A stretch of DNA of 64,000 bases from Gemmatimonadota bacterium (GTDB taxonomy: Bacteria; Gemmatimonadota; Gemmatimonadetes; Longimicrobiales; Gaopeijiaceae): positions 123,468-187,467 of the forward strand of contig JAUIEJ010000013.1 in assembly GCA_030428885.1 (NCBI GenBank), written 5' to 3'. Of the stretch, positions 9,712 to 19,233 are shown in pieces. Under the pieces are notes generated by a model that did no database searches, was not told the origin of the DNA, and saw only the letters and a program-made list of their open reading frames with translations. Position 1 is the first letter of the stretch. Every line of letters begins with the position of its first letter. The position numbers and the translations under genes were made by a program.

Positions 9712-10140
9712 GGCGGAGCGGGCTGAAGGGGGTGGGGGCATCCAGTCTGGGCCGCCCCGGCATCGGCGGCAACCGGGCGTCGACCCGGAAGGCCGGGCCG
9801 GCCATGGTGACGCCCCGGGGGCGGCTCCATCGTGGGCGCCCACACCCCGTCCCTCGACCCGGAGCACCCGTGGCCCACCCCGTCGATCCCCCCGCCTCCC
9901 CCCCTCGCCGCCGTGCCCGTCGACGCGTCCGCACCCGCGGCGGGGGATGGCTCCTCTCTCCTTCTCCCCGATTCCCCTTCCCCGAAAGCGACGCGCCGGG
10001 GCCGCTCCGGGCCCGGCCCGACAGCCGCAGCCTCGCCCACCTCGAGTCGGCGCTGGACGCCCGCTCCGCCCTGGACCGGTGTCGCTGGCTCCGGCTCCAG
10101 GCCGAAGCGGCCCGCTGGGAGTGAGTGCCCGGCCGGGGGG
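9712..10140 (+). other. 429-base gap between prmA and the HIT gene with a possible frameshifted small plus-strand ORF
   Basis: No minus-strand gene fits here. On the plus strand, third-position G/C preference is strong from about 9832 to 9965 in the frame beginning GTG GGC GCC. It then moves to another frame from about 9975 to the TGA ending at 10124, whose last ~45 codons have nearly all G/C third bases and encode an amphipathic helix-like tail (SLAHLESALDARSALD). Either a small gene with a frameshift in the CTCC-rich stretch 9952-9985 or two fragments would give this pattern. No family is recognised and no clear promoter or ribosome site is seen. Confidence 0.3.
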
Positions 10141-11013
10141 TCAGGGGCGGCGGGTGAACCGCCCGCTGCGCCACTCCCCGTCGGCGTCCACCGCATCGGG
10201 CGTGAAGCCGGCCCGGTCGGCCGCCGACGCCATGGCGTCCCACTCCTCGGCGGGCACGCCGGAGAGGATCAGCCACCCCCCCGGGGCGAGGGCCGCCCGA
10301 AACCCGGGGAGGAGGGGGCCCAGGATGCCGGTCTCGATGTTGGCCACGACCCCGTCGCGCGGCCCCAGGGCCGCCAAAGAGGCCTGGTCGGCCCGGGCCT
10401 CCACGACCCGCACCCGGTCGGCCACCCCGTTCGCCTCCACGTTCTCCCGGGCGGCGGGGGTGGCCAGGGGATCGGCTTCCACGGCCACCACCTCCGACGC
10501 CCCCAGGAGGGCGGCGGCGATGGAGAGCACGGCCGATCCGGCGCCCACGTCCAGGACCCGGTCGCCGGGCCGCACCGCCGCTTCCAGCAGCCGGAGGCAG
10601 CCCCGGGTGGTGCCGTGCTCGGCGTTGCCGAAGGCCATGCCCGGATCGAGGGTGAGGACGAGGTCGTCGGGACGCGGATCGGGGGTGCACCACGAGGGCG
10701 TCACCAGAAACCGACGCCCCACGCGGCGGGGCTCGAGACCGCGCTTCCACAGCTCGGCCCAGTCGCCGTGTTCCTGCCAGTCCACCTCCACCTCGGCGCC
10801 GCCCGGTGGGAGGTACGCCGCCACTCGATCCCGCCAGACCCGGGGGTCGTCGGTGTCGGCGGCACCCTCGGCCAGGTGGGTGGTCCACCACCCGTCGTCC
10901 AGATGGACCGCCCGGCCGCCCAGTTCCAGGAGGGCATCGGCCAGGCGGCCGTCGTCGTCCACCCCCGGGGCCGGCCGGGCCCGGAGCACCAGCCAGCGGG
11001 TCGGAGCGCTCAT
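10141..11013 (-). CDS. prmA: ribosomal protein L11 methyltransferase
   Basis: Trimethylates ribosomal protein L11 using SAM. 290 residues with an N-terminal substrate-recognition domain (about 1-110), then [16 protein letters not shown], the canonical PrmA block, the SAM loop [14 protein letters not shown] near residue 155, and [12 protein letters not shown] near 228 in place of the usual NILA-type motif. The ATG at 11013 overlaps the dnaJ stop (ATGA). The order dnaJ-prmA is widespread in bacteria, which supports both calls. Confidence 0.93.
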   Translation of the reverse strand: MSAPTRWLVLRARPAPGVDDDGRLADALLELGGRAVHLDDGWWTTHLAEGAADTDDPRVWRDRVAAYLPPGGAEVEVDWQEHGDWAELWKRGLEPRRVGRRFLVTPSWCTPDPRPDDLVLTLDPGMAFGNAEHGTTRGCLRLLEAAVRPGDRVLDVGAGSAVLSIAAALLGASEVVAVEADPLATPAARENVEANGVADRVRVVEARADQASLAALGPRDGVVANIETGILGPLLPGFRAALAPGGWLILSGVPAEEWDAMASAADRAGFTPDAVDADGEWRSGRFTRRP

Positions 11014-12170
11014 CCGCCGGAGAAGGCCTCCTTCACCCGGGACCAGAAGCCCCGCCCCTCGTCCCGGGGAATGCGGTCGGGGGCCGCCGTCTCCACCTCC
11101 CGCAGCCGCTCCATGGCCTGGCGCTGGGCGCCGTCGAGATCCCGGGGCGTGTAGACCGCCACCCGGACCAGGAGGTCGCCGCGCACGTGGCCCTGAAGTT
11201 CGGGCAGCCCCCGGCCCCGGACCCGAAGGACGGTTCCGCTCTGGATCCCCGAGGGCACCTTCACGCTGACCTCTTCGTCCACCCCCGACACCCGGACCTC
11301 GTCACCCAGGGCCGCCTGGGCGAAGGTCACGGGGAGTTCGGTGAGGAGGTCGGCGCCGTCCCGCACGAAGCGGGGATCGTCCTCCACCTCCAGGAGCACC
11401 AGGATGTCGCCCCGGGGGCCGCCACGGGGTCCCACACTCCCTTCGCCCCGGAGGGTGATGTAGTTCTCGGAGGTGACCCCCGGGGGCACCTCCACCGTGA
11501 CCTCCCGATGGGACCGGACCCGGCCGTCGCCGTTGCAGCGCTTGCAGGGGTCCTCGATGAGCCGGCCCTCGCCGCCGCAGCGGCGACACGGCTGGACCGC
11601 CACCATCCGGCCCATGAGGCCCTGCATCTGGACCCGCTCTTCGCCGGTTCCGCCGCAGGTGGCGCAGGGGGTGGCCGCCCCCCCGCCCTCGGCGCCCGAT
11701 CCGGCGCAGGCGTCGCACTCCTCCAGCACCGCCACCTTCAGGGTGCGGGTGGTACCGGTCATGACGTCGGTGAGGGTCAGGGGCAGCCGCACCTTGAGGC
11801 TCTGGCCCTTCCGGGGCCCGGCCCGGCCGCGGCGGCCCCGCTGCTGCCCGAAGAGGTCTCCGAACCCGCCGAAGCCTCCGAAGTCCCGCATGAAGACCTC
11901 GATGGCGTCGGAGAAGTCGAACCCCTGGCCGAAGCCGGCTCCCGGCTGCCCCCGGAGTCCCTGCTCGCCGTACCGATCGTAGACCTGGCGCTTGTCGGCG
12001 TCCCGGAGCACCTCGTACGCCTGGGTGATCTCCTTGAAGCGCTCCTCGGCCTCCTTGGAGCCGTCGTTGCGGTCGGGATGATACTTCAGGGCGAGTTTGC
12101 GATACGCCTTCTTGATCTCCTCGGCGCCCGCGTCGCGGGACACGCCCAGAAGCTGGTAGTAGTCGGCCAT
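11010..12170 (-). CDS. dnaJ: molecular chaperone DnaJ
   Basis: Hsp40 co-chaperone that stimulates DnaK ATPase. 386 residues. J domain (1-70) with HPD at residues 31-33; a Gly/Phe-rich linker; four zinc-binding CxxCxGxG repeats (CDAC, CATC, CRRC, CKRC) between about residues 150 and 215; C-terminal substrate-binding domains. It lies 19 bases downstream of hrcA. No dnaK or grpE is in the window, so the heat-shock genes are split. Confidence 0.97.
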   Translation of the reverse strand: MADYYQLLGVSRDAGAEEIKKAYRKLALKYHPDRNDGSKEAEERFKEITQAYEVLRDADKRQVYDRYGEQGLRGQPGAGFGQGFDFSDAIEVFMRDFGGFGGFGDLFGQQRGRRGRAGPRKGQSLKVRLPLTLTDVMTGTTRTLKVAVLEECDACAGSGAEGGGAATPCATCGGTGEERVQMQGLMGRMVAVQPCRRCGGEGRLIEDPCKRCNGDGRVRSHREVTVEVPPGVTSENYITLRGEGSVGPRGGPRGDILVLLEVEDDPRFVRDGADLLTELPVTFAQAALGDEVRVSGVDEEVSVKVPSGIQSGTVLRVRGRGLPELQGHVRGDLLVRVAVYTPRDLDGAQRQAMERLREVETAAPDRIPRDEGRGFWSRVKEAFSGG

Positions 12171-12189
12171 GGAGGGTCGATGAAACGCG

Positions 12190-13263
12190 TTAGGGGGAGA
12201 GGAGGTCGGAGACCATCCGGGACGTGTAGTCCACGATGGCGACCACCTTCTCGTAGGGCATGCGGGTGGGGCCGATGACGCCGATCACGCCTTTCATGCC
12301 CCCGGCCCGGTACTCGGCCGTGACCAGGGTGAAGTCGGTGAGCATCTCGGATTCGTGCTCCCCCCCGATGGTGATGCTGAGACCCCCGCCGTGCTCCCGG
12401 GATCCCAGAGCCGACGCCAGGAGGTCGCGCCGCTCCGTGAGTTCGATGAGGCTCTTGAGCCGCTCCCCACTGGTGAACTCGGGCTGGGCGGCCAGGACGC
12501 TGGTCTGGCCGAGATGGACGTGGCCGGCGTCGGTGCCGGACCAGTCGAAGAGCTCGGCGCCGGACTGCATGAAGATGTTCAGGAGTTCGCCCGCCGGGTC
12601 GTCGCCGGGAGAGGCGTCCCGGAGGCGCTGAGGCAGCGAACTGCGCAACTCGCTGAGGGTCAGCCCCGCCAGACGCTCGTTGAGGAGCATGGCGAGGGTG
12701 ACCAGGGTGTCGGAGGGCACCTCCCCCGGGAGATCGACGTAGACGGTCCGCACGAATCCGGACCGGATCGTCGCCACCAGGAGCACCTTGTCCGACGACA
12801 CCTGGATGAGGTCGAGCTTCTCCAGCACGGCGTCCTCGAGGCGGGGCGCCACGGCGAGCCCCAGCTCGTAGGAGAGCACGCTCAGAGCCCGGGTGGCCCG
12901 GCGGACCATGCGCTCCACGGCCGAGTGCCCCGCTCCCTCCAGCTCCTGCTGGATCCGCTCCCGCTCCGCCTCGCTCAGGTCGGTGGGGCGGATCACCTGG
13001 TCCACGAAGAAGCGGTACGCCATGTCGGTGGGAATCCGACCCGCCGAGGTGTGGGGATGGAAGAGGTACCCCTTGTCCTCGAGGTCGCTCATGGTGTTCC
13101 GGACCGTCGCCGGCGACACGCCGAGCCCGTGGCGCCGGGACACGGTGCGACTCCCGGCGGGTTCGGCCGTGTCCACGTAGGTACGCACCACCGCCTCGAG
13201 CACCTGGCGTTCCCGCTCGGTGAGGTTGTGGACGCGCGGTCCTGGACTCTCGGATTCCTGCAT
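12190..13263 (-). CDS. hrcA: heat-inducible transcription repressor HrcA
   Basis: Repressor of class I heat-shock genes, normally binding CIRCE elements. 357 residues. N-terminal winged helix with [19 protein letters not shown] and [18 protein letters not shown] (residues about 13-70), then the GAF-like core and the dimerisation region. The ATG at 13263 begins 11 residues before the conserved helix; a longer frame to 13323 has no homology. An upstream promoter (13325-13354) and a palindrome (13300-13314) suggest regulated expression. No consensus CIRCE is seen in the leader. Confidence 0.95.
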   Translation of the reverse strand: MQESESPGPRVHNLTERERQVLEAVVRTYVDTAEPAGSRTVSRRHGLGVSPATVRNTMSDLEDKGYLFHPHTSAGRIPTDMAYRFFVDQVIRPTDLSEAERERIQQELEGAGHSAVERMVRRATRALSVLSYELGLAVAPRLEDAVLEKLDLIQVSSDKVLLVATIRSGFVRTVYVDLPGEVPSDTLVTLAMLLNERLAGLTLSELRSSLPQRLRDASPGDDPAGELLNIFMQSGAELFDWSGTDAGHVHLGQTSVLAAQPEFTSGERLKSLIELTERRDLLASALGSREHGGGLSITIGGEHESEMLTDFTLVTAEYRAGGMKGVIGVIGPTRMPYEKVVAIVDYTSRMVSDLLSP

Positions 13264-13299
13264 GGTGGCGCTCCTGGCGGTTCGCCGGGGGCGGACGGG

Positions 13300-13314
13300 C
13301 CCGGACTGTCCGGG
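13300..13314. promoter_or_regulatory. 15-base palindrome between hemW and hrcA, operator-like
   Basis: CCCGGAC-T-GTCCGGG, perfect 7-base arms around one base. It lies downstream of the candidate hrcA -10 box, at about +4 to +18 of the predicted transcript. It does not match CIRCE (TTAGCACTC-N9-GAGTGCTAA). A role as operator or as an RNA hairpin is inferred from position only. Confidence 0.45.
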
Positions 13315-13319
13315 ACATC

Positions 13320-14519
13320 TCAAGAAGATCGGCGGCCCGGGCGCGGCGGGTCAACCGATGGGGGCCGGGGGTCGTCGTCGAGGCGGCCGGCGAGATCCAC
13401 CACCAGGCGGTCCAGGAGCAGCCATCCGGCGGGGGTCAGGACCAGGCGGCCGTCGGGGGTCCACCGGGCTCGCCCGGCCCCCACCCAGGCCTCGGCCAGG
13501 GCTCGGGCGCCGGACCCCTCGGGAGCCGCCAGGCGGATCCCCCCGTCGGTCCGGAGTCCCAGCCACAGTTCCTCCAATCGCCGGGCCGACCCCTCCACCT
13601 CCTCCCGGGCCTCCACGGCCAGGGCCCCGCCGGCCACGGTGCGGGCGTAGACCGACCAGTCCCGGACGTTCCAGCGTCGCTCCGGGGGGAGGAAGCTGTG
13701 GGCGCCGTTGCCCAGCCCCAGGTACGGCGCGCCCGACCAGTACACGGCGTTGTGCCGGGAACGGTGCCCGGGGCGGGCGAAGTTGGACACCTCGTAGTGT
13801 TCGTACCCCTCGGCCCGCAGGCGCTCCGACGCCTCCAGGTATTCGTCCTCGTACCGGGTCTCGTCGGCCAGCACGGTCCGCCCCTCGGCCACGGCCCTCC
13901 CCAGGGGCGTCCCGGACTCGGCGGTGAGTCCGTACAGGCTCAGGTGGGGCACGTCCAGGGCCAGCACCCGGTCCAGGTCGGCCCCCCAGTCCCGGGGCAC
14001 GGTGGAGGGGAGCCCGAAGATCAGGTCCACGCTCGTGGAGGCGAACCCCTCCCTCCGGGCCGTGGCCACGGCCTGCTCGGCACCCTCCGCACCGTGGAGC
14101 CGGCCCATCCAGCGCAGCACGTTCTCCTGGAAACTCTGGGTCCCGAGGGAGATGCGGTTCACGCCGGCCCGTCGCCACCCGGCGGCGACTCCCCCGTCGA
14201 AGCTCTCGGGGTTGGCCTCGGCGGTCCACTCCACCCCGTCGTGGTCGAGACGCCCGGGGCCGAGAATCCGGGCCACCCCGGCCATGGCTTCGGGCCCCAG
14301 GAGCGAGGGGGTACCCCCCCCGACGTAGACCGTGTCGAGGCGCGGGGCCAGCCGCACCCGGCCTTCGGAGGCCAGCGCACCGCACTCGGCTTCCAGCGCC
14401 GCCCACCACGGCTCGGGCTCGGGACTGCGGTGCACGTCCACGGCGAAATCGCAGTAGAAACAGCGCCGTAAACAAAAGGGCGCGTGGAGGTAGACCGCGG
14501 CCACTTCCACGGGATTCAC
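13320..14519 (-). CDS. hemW: radical SAM heme chaperone HemW-type protein
   Basis: 399 residues, HemN/HemW family of radical SAM proteins. The N-terminal cluster motif CLRRCFYC (CX3CX2C, residues about 16-23) lacks the further cysteine of true oxygen-independent coproporphyrinogen oxidases, so the heme-chaperone role is the better call. YVGGGTPSLL and ISLGTQSFQ are family landmarks, and a C-terminal winged-helix region follows. The GTG at 14519 overlaps the dprA stop (GTGA). It stands upstream of hrcA, a conserved hemW-hrcA-dnaJ neighbourhood in many bacteria. Confidence 0.92.
   Translation of the reverse strand: MNPVEVAAVYLHAPFCLRRCFYCDFAVDVHRSPEPEPWWAALEAECGALASEGRVRLAPRLDTVYVGGGTPSLLGPEAMAGVARILGPGRLDHDGVEWTAEANPESFDGGVAAGWRRAGVNRISLGTQSFQENVLRWMGRLHGAEGAEQAVATARREGFASTSVDLIFGLPSTVPRDWGADLDRVLALDVPHLSLYGLTAESGTPLGRAVAEGRTVLADETRYEDEYLEASERLRAEGYEHYEVSNFARPGHRSRHNAVYWSGAPYLGLGNGAHSFLPPERRWNVRDWSVYARTVAGGALAVEAREEVEGSARRLEELWLGLRTDGGIRLAAPEGSGARALAEAWVGAGRARWTPDGRLVLTPAGWLLLDRLVVDLAGRLDDDPRPPSVDPPRPGRRSS
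13325..13354 (-). promoter_or_regulatory. putative hrcA promoter inside the 3' end of hemW
   Basis: Minus-strand TTGACC (13349-13354), an 18-base spacer, and GATCTT (13325-13330). It is placed 62 bases upstream of the hrcA ATG and would let hrcA-dnaJ-prmA be expressed apart from the upstream genes. The -10 box departs from consensus at its first base. Confidence 0.45.
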
Positions 14520-15613
14520 GGGGTTGCGCCCCCGGCGGCCCGGGCGTGGAGCCCGCCCACCACCCGCACCCACCCCTCCACTTCGAGGCGGGTCAGGGTG
14601 CCCAGGACCCGAGCCACCGGGAGGCCGGCGCGTTCGGCCAGGGTCTCCAGCGGCGCCGGGCCCTCCTCCAGACTCCGCCACACGGGGACGGCGTCGCCCG
14701 ATAGGCGCGGCTCGGGGGCCGGGGCCGCCCCCATCCCCTCCAGCACCCCCACCCGGTCCAGGACGTCCCGGACTTCGAGGATCGGCGCACAGCCGTCCCG
14801 GAGCAGCCGGTTCGACCCCCGGTGCCCCGGCCGATCGATGGGCCCGGGAACCGCCGCCACCTCCCGCCCCAACCGCCGGCCGTGGGCCGCCGTGCTCAGG
14901 GCCCCGCTCCGATCGCCCGCCTCCACCACCACCACCACGTGGGAGAGGGCGGCCAGGATCCGGTTGCGCCGGGGAAAGTGAAACGGGCGGGCCGGGGTTC
15001 CCGGCGGCCACTCCCCCACCACCGCCCCGCCCCGGGCCAGGAGGTCCCGGTAGAGACGCCGGTGGCTGGAGGGCCGGGCCTGCTCCACGCCTCCCCCCAG
15101 CACGGCCACGGTGGGGCCTCCGCCCTCCAGCGCCCCGGCGTGGGCCTCGCCGTCGACCCCCAGGGCCAGGCCCGACACCACGGGCACGGCGTGCTCCGCA
15201 AGCCCCCGCCCCAGGGCCCGGGCCACCCCCCTCCCGTACGCGCTGGCCCGGCGCGACCCCACCAGCGCCACGGCCCGCCGATCCGGGGCCGGCAGGAGGC
15301 CCCGGACGAAGAGCACGGGGGGCGGATCGTCCAGGTGGAGCAGCGCCGGTGGATACGCCGGATCGCTCCACCCCAGGGCCCGGACGCCCGTCTCCCCGCA
15401 GGCGTGGAGGACGGCGTCGGCCTCGGCCGCGGGCCCGGGACGCGCGTCGGCGCCCAGGAGATCGGCGCCCCGGTCCGAGCCCAGGAGCGCCCGGGCCGAC
15501 CCCACCGATTCCACCGCCTTCCGGAGCCGTCTCAACCCCACGCCCTCGGCTCCGCACCAGCGGAGCAGGGCCCGCACCTCGTCCCGCCGCTCGTCCGGAG
15601 GGACGGGATTCAC
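14516..15613 (-). CDS. dprA: DNA-processing protein DprA
   Basis: Loads RecA on incoming single-stranded DNA during natural transformation. 365 residues. N-terminal helical region, then the Rossmann-like DprA core with VALVGSRRASAYGRG near residue 112, VVSGLALGVDGEAHAGAL, and FPRRNRILAALS near 220. A C-terminal winged-helix domain (about 300-360) follows. The GTG at 15613 overlaps the obgE stop; another GTG lies one codon upstream. Other competence genes are not in the window. Confidence 0.93.
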   Translation of the reverse strand: MNPVPPDERRDEVRALLRWCGAEGVGLRRLRKAVESVGSARALLGSDRGADLLGADARPGPAAEADAVLHACGETGVRALGWSDPAYPPALLHLDDPPPVLFVRGLLPAPDRRAVALVGSRRASAYGRGVARALGRGLAEHAVPVVSGLALGVDGEAHAGALEGGGPTVAVLGGGVEQARPSSHRRLYRDLLARGGAVVGEWPPGTPARPFHFPRRNRILAALSHVVVVVEAGDRSGALSTAAHGRRLGREVAAVPGPIDRPGHRGSNRLLRDGCAPILEVRDVLDRVGVLEGMGAAPAPEPRLSGDAVPVWRSLEEGPAPLETLAERAGLPVARVLGTLTRLEVEGWVRVVGGLHARAAGGATP

Positions 15614-16629
15614 CACGGCTCCTCGGCGGACTCGACCTCCGACTCCCGGGTGTCTTTCGCCCGGGCCCACAGACCTTCCATGAGTTCGGCCACGCCCCTG
15701 CGGCTCACCGACGACACCAGGAAGCGCCCCCAGGCCTCGGGGGCCTCGACTTCGGGCGGCTCCTCGTCGGGGCCCAGGAGATCGGCCTTCGTCAGGACCA
15801 GGCAGTGGGGCTTGGCGGCCAGCGCCGGCGCATAACTCTCCAGCTCCGCCCGGAGGCGGGCGTACTCGGCCTGGGGCTCGGGGGCGTCCACCGGCACCAT
15901 GAGGGCCAGGGTCCGGGTCCGTTCCACGTGGCGCAGGAACTGGTGTCCCAGCCCCTTCCCCTCGTGGGCGCCCTCGATGATCCCGGGAATGTCGGCCACG
16001 ACGAAGGAGCGGAATCCCGACAGCTCCACCACGCCGAGGTTGGGGGTGAGGGTGGTGAACGGGTAGTCGGCCACCTTGGGGCGGGCCCGGCTCACGGTGG
16101 AGAGGAAGGTGGACTTCCCGGCGTTGGGTTCCCCCACGAGTCCCACGTCGGCGATGAGCTTCAACTCCAGTTCCACCGTGCGCTCCTCGCCCTCCTCACC
16201 AGGCTCCCACCGCCGGGGCGCCTGGTGGGTGGAGGTGGCGAACCGGGCGTTCCCCCGCCCGCCCCGGCCGCCTTTCGCCGCCACCATCCGATCGCCGGCC
16301 TCCAGGAGCTCACCCAGCACCTCGCCGGTCTCCAGGTCCCGGACCACGGTCCCCGGCGGCACCTTGAGCTCCAGCTCTTCGCCGTCCCGGCCGGTCCGGT
16401 TCTTCCCCATGCCGTGTTGTCCCCGGCCCGCCTTGTAGTGGCGGCGATAGGACACGTCCAGGAGCGTGGTGAGCTGGGGGTCGGCCACCAGGACCACGTC
16501 GCCCCCCTTCCCGCCGTCTCCTCCGTTGGGTCCCCCCCGGGGCACCCCCGATTCCCTCCGGAACGACTCGGCTCCGGACCCTCCCGTGCCGGCGGTGAGT
16601 TCCACCACCGCCCGATCGACGAACATCAT
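15610..16629 (-). CDS. obgE: Obg family GTPase
   Basis: Ribosome-associated essential GTPase. 339 residues. Glycine-rich Obg fold (1-158), then the G domain with G1 GEPNAGKST near residue 165, G3 DIPGIIEGA, and G4 TKAD near 282. There is no C-terminal OCT extension, so this is the short form. Two ATGs are adjacent; that at 16629 is chosen because it overlaps the preceding stop (ATGA). rplU and rpmA, the usual neighbours, are absent. Confidence 0.95.
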   Translation of the reverse strand: MMFVDRAVVELTAGTGGSGAESFRRESGVPRGGPNGGDGGKGGDVVLVADPQLTTLLDVSYRRHYKAGRGQHGMGKNRTGRDGEELELKVPPGTVVRDLETGEVLGELLEAGDRMVAAKGGRGGRGNARFATSTHQAPRRWEPGEEGEERTVELELKLIADVGLVGEPNAGKSTFLSTVSRARPKVADYPFTTLTPNLGVVELSGFRSFVVADIPGIIEGAHEGKGLGHQFLRHVERTRTLALMVPVDAPEPQAEYARLRAELESYAPALAAKPHCLVLTKADLLGPDEEPPEVEAPEAWGRFLVSSVSRRGVAELMEGLWARAKDTRESEVESAEEPW

Positions 16630-17315
16630 GGCTTCTCCTCGCCGGGGCCGAGACCCCGGGACGTTCCTTCCTTGCTCCGGTGCCGATCCCGGACGACGGC
16701 CCACACCCCCCGATGGCCCTTCTCCCGGCCGTCCCGATCCACGGCGGCCCGGGCGGCTTCGGCCAGGGCCACCTCCAGCGCCGCGTCCACCCTGGACTCG
16801 GTCTCGCCGGCGTTGAGGGCCCCCCGGAGGTGGGAATGGAGCTGGCGCGGGGCGTCCTGGGCCGCCAGGAGTCCCACGATGCAGAGCTCCCGGACGCCCA
16901 GGGCGAGCCCCGGCCGCCCCAGCACCTTGCCGTAGCCCTCCTGGACCATCCAGGCCTCCACATCGGGATGGAGCGCCGCCACACCGCTTCGCAGCGCCGG
17001 ATACGCCCCCCCGTACACCGTGCGACACACCCCCTCCCCCCGCTCCGCCCACGGCTCCGAATCGGGCCCCTCCACCGGAGCCGCCACCTCACCGCGTCGC
17101 TCCCGCCAGAGGGCCAAGGTGTTCAGGGCCGCGGGGAAGCCGGCGAAGAGGTAGCTCTGGAGAATCGCCTCCTCCACGGCCACCGGGTCGGCCCGGAGCG
17201 CGGCGTCGTCCAGGCACGCCGCCACCCGGCTCCGGTCGCCGGCGGCCACCGCCGCCGACAGGGCCACCAGCGCCGTCACCTCCGGCCCCAGCGGGGACTC
17301 CGATTCTCCCGTCAT
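16626..17315 (-). CDS. carboxymuconolactone-decarboxylase-fold (AhpD-like) protein
   Basis: 229 residues with two repeats of the CMD fold. The first has LQSYLFAGFPAALNTL near residue 58; the second has ELCIVGLLAAQDAPRQLHSH near 150, followed by ALNAGETESRVD. CMD proteins include decarboxylases and alkylhydroperoxidase-type reductases. The CxxC redox pair of AhpD is missing (a single Cys in the second repeat), so a peroxidase function is unlikely and the substrate is unknown. It is coupled by ATGA to the asparaginase upstream and to obgE downstream. Confidence 0.75.
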   Translation of the reverse strand: MTGESESPLGPEVTALVALSAAVAAGDRSRVAACLDDAALRADPVAVEEAILQSYLFAGFPAALNTLALWRERRGEVAAPVEGPDSEPWAERGEGVCRTVYGGAYPALRSGVAALHPDVEAWMVQEGYGKVLGRPGLALGVRELCIVGLLAAQDAPRQLHSHLRGALNAGETESRVDAALEVALAEAARAAVDRDGREKGHRGVWAVVRDRHRSKEGTSRGLGPGEEKP

Positions 17316-18349
17316 GGTGTCTCCACGTCGAAGAGGGCCTCCACGACCCCCACCGCCTCGTGTCGGGTGTTGTGCATCACCGGCCGCCGGAAGGGCGCCA
17401 CGGCGTCGTCGCGTCCCGCCCGGGTCGCCCCCAGGGCGTCCAGGAGGCGGACCAGGGCCACGTCGGCCCCTCGCCACGCTCCGTCTTCCACCTTCACCGC
17501 CAGCCCCCATCCCGCCTCGGGGCACCCGGCCGCATACACACCCTCGGCTCCCACCTTGGCGAACACCGCCCCGGCGGTGGCCTCCATGACGGCCGAGTCC
17601 AGCCGCCCCACCCCGCCCACGAGCCCCGGGTGGGCGGTCATGGCCGCCACGACCTGCCGCGGCCCCTCCACGCCCTCCCTGGCGGCCACCGCCAGCCGGG
17701 CGTAGGCCCGGGCCATGCGGTCCAGGGGCACCCGGAAGCAGACCACGCCGCAGCCGTCCACGCCCGTCTCCAGCGCCTCCTCGGGCAGCTCGGTCCACCG
17801 GGCCACCTCGGCGGCCACCCGGCGCTGGACCGGATGGTCGGCCTCGACGTAGCCGTTCAGGGGCCACCCCCGGTGCGCCGCCAGAGCCAGCATGCCCGCG
17901 TGTTTCCCCGAGCAGTTGCTGTCCACGGGCCCGGGGCGGCGTCCCTCGGCAGCCAGGCGGCGCCCCTCCTCGGGCCGCAGGGGCGGATGGCCGCCGCAGG
18001 CCAAGGCCTCTTCCGACACCCCGGCCCGGGCCAGGATGCGCCGGGCCCCCGCCACGTGCCGCACCTCGCTGTTGTGGGACGCACAGCACAGCGCCAGATC
18101 GGCGGCGTCGAGGCCCAGGGCCCCCGCGGCGCCGTCCGTCACCAGGGGAAGGGCCTGGATCGGCTTGGCGGCGGACCGGAAGAAGGTGGGAAACGCCGGA
18201 TCGCCCACCCGGGCCCCGATCCCTCCATCGGCGCTCACCACCACGGCGTGCACCCGATGCCGGGATTCGACCCAGCCACCCCGGCGCACCACGACCTCGC
18301 CGGGGATCCCGACGACGCCTCCGTCGCCGGCAACGAAACGATGGGGCAT
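17312..18349 (-). CDS. asparaginase (bacterial L-asparaginase II family, PF06089)
   Basis: 345 residues. It matches the thermolabile asparaginase family unrelated to E. coli AnsA/AnsB. Conserved blocks are FRSAAKPIQALPLV near residue 60, CCASHNSE near 87, SNCSGKHAGMLALA near 140, and GVDGCGVVCFRVPL near 196. It would hydrolyse asparagine to aspartate and ammonia in the cytosol. The ATG at 18349 opens the conserved part; no signal peptide is present. It is coupled to the CMD-fold gene (ATGA at 17312). Confidence 0.85.
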   Translation of the reverse strand: MPHRFVAGDGGVVGIPGEVVVRRGGWVESRHRVHAVVVSADGGIGARVGDPAFPTFFRSAAKPIQALPLVTDGAAGALGLDAADLALCCASHNSEVRHVAGARRILARAGVSEEALACGGHPPLRPEEGRRLAAEGRRPGPVDSNCSGKHAGMLALAAHRGWPLNGYVEADHPVQRRVAAEVARWTELPEEALETGVDGCGVVCFRVPLDRMARAYARLAVAAREGVEGPRQVVAAMTAHPGLVGGVGRLDSAVMEATAGAVFAKVGAEGVYAAGCPEAGWGLAVKVEDGAWRGADVALVRLLDALGATRAGRDDAVAPFRRPVMHNTRHEAVGVVEALFDVETP

Positions 18350-18396
18350 GGGGAGGGGCGGAAGAATGGAGGAACGAGACGGGACGACGGACGGGC

Positions 18397-19233
18397 TCAG
18401 GCGGCGGAGACCACGCCCCACGCCAGCCGCGCCGCCAGCACCAGGAGCAGCCAGGCGAAGGCCACCCGGAGCCGATGGGCGTCGAGGCGCCGGTTCAGGC
18501 GCACGCCCAGTCGAGCCCCGAGCATGGCGCCGGGGATCAGGGCCACGGCCACCGGTACGAAGATGTAGCCCACGGCCCCCCAGGGAAGGGCCGTGGCGGG
18601 GCGGGCCAGTCCGTAGCCCAGCGCTCCGGCCGCCGCCGAGGTGGCCACCACCCCCATGGAGGCCGCCGCCAGATGGCGAACGTCGATGCGCACCGCATAC
18701 ACCAGAAACGGGATCGCCACCATCCCGCCACCCACGCCCAGGAGCGAGGCCAGCGCCCCCGAGGCCAGGCCTCCCAACACCAGCAGGCCGTCGCCCCGGC
18801 GTTCCTCCTGGAGCGCCCGGAGATCGGCACCCCGCCGGTCCAGGAGCATGCGGAGCCCCACCGCCACGAGGAAGATCGTGAAGCCCCCCCGAAGCGCCGC
18901 CTCGGGGAGGTGGGGCGCCAGGCGGCTCGCCACCACGGCCGCCACCGCCGCCGCCGATCCCATGCGTACCACGATGGACCAGGGCACGCCGCCGGAGCGG
19001 TGGTACCCCCACAGCGCCGACAGGGAGGCGGGGAGGATCACGGCGATGGAGGTGGCGTGGGCCACCACCGCCGTCTCGCCGGCGGGGAGGGCGATGCCGC
19101 TCCACTCCGGCGCCCCCAGGAGGGCATAGAGGAATGGAACGATGACGGCGCCCCCGCCGATCCCGAAGAGACCGGCCAGGGCGCCGCTGAACAGCCCGAA
19201 GGCCGCCGAGGCCGCGAGGGCCCCCGCCGTCAC
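18397..19233 (-). CDS. TauE/SafE family membrane permease
   Basis: 278 residues with about eight hydrophobic helices in two homologous halves. Each half begins with the glycine-rich family signature: GLFGIGGGAVIVPFL near residue 20 and LLGVGGGMVAIPFLV near 165. The family exports sulfite, sulfoacetate or other organic anions across the inner membrane; the substrate here is unknown. The GTG at 19233 overlaps the stop of the S41 protease gene (GTGA), so the two are probably translated together. Confidence 0.85.
   Translation of the reverse strand: MTAGALAASAAFGLFSGALAGLFGIGGGAVIVPFLYALLGAPEWSGIALPAGETAVVAHATSIAVILPASLSALWGYHRSGGVPWSIVVRMGSAAAVAAVVASRLAPHLPEAALRGGFTIFLVAVGLRMLLDRRGADLRALQEERRGDGLLVLGGLASGALASLLGVGGGMVAIPFLVYAVRIDVRHLAAASMGVVATSAAAGALGYGLARPATALPWGAVGYIFVPVAVALIPGAMLGARLGVRLNRRLDAHRLRVAFAWLLLVLAARLAWGVVSAA

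Noticed and set aside
13264..13319. CIRCE element before hrcA
   Set aside because: Looked for TTAGCACTC and its inverted partner; nothing close to it is present, only the GC palindrome.
15610..16629. Truncated obgE, because the OCT domain is missing
   Set aside because: Many bacteria have the short Obg without OCT, and the stop overlaps dprA cleanly, so this is the normal form.
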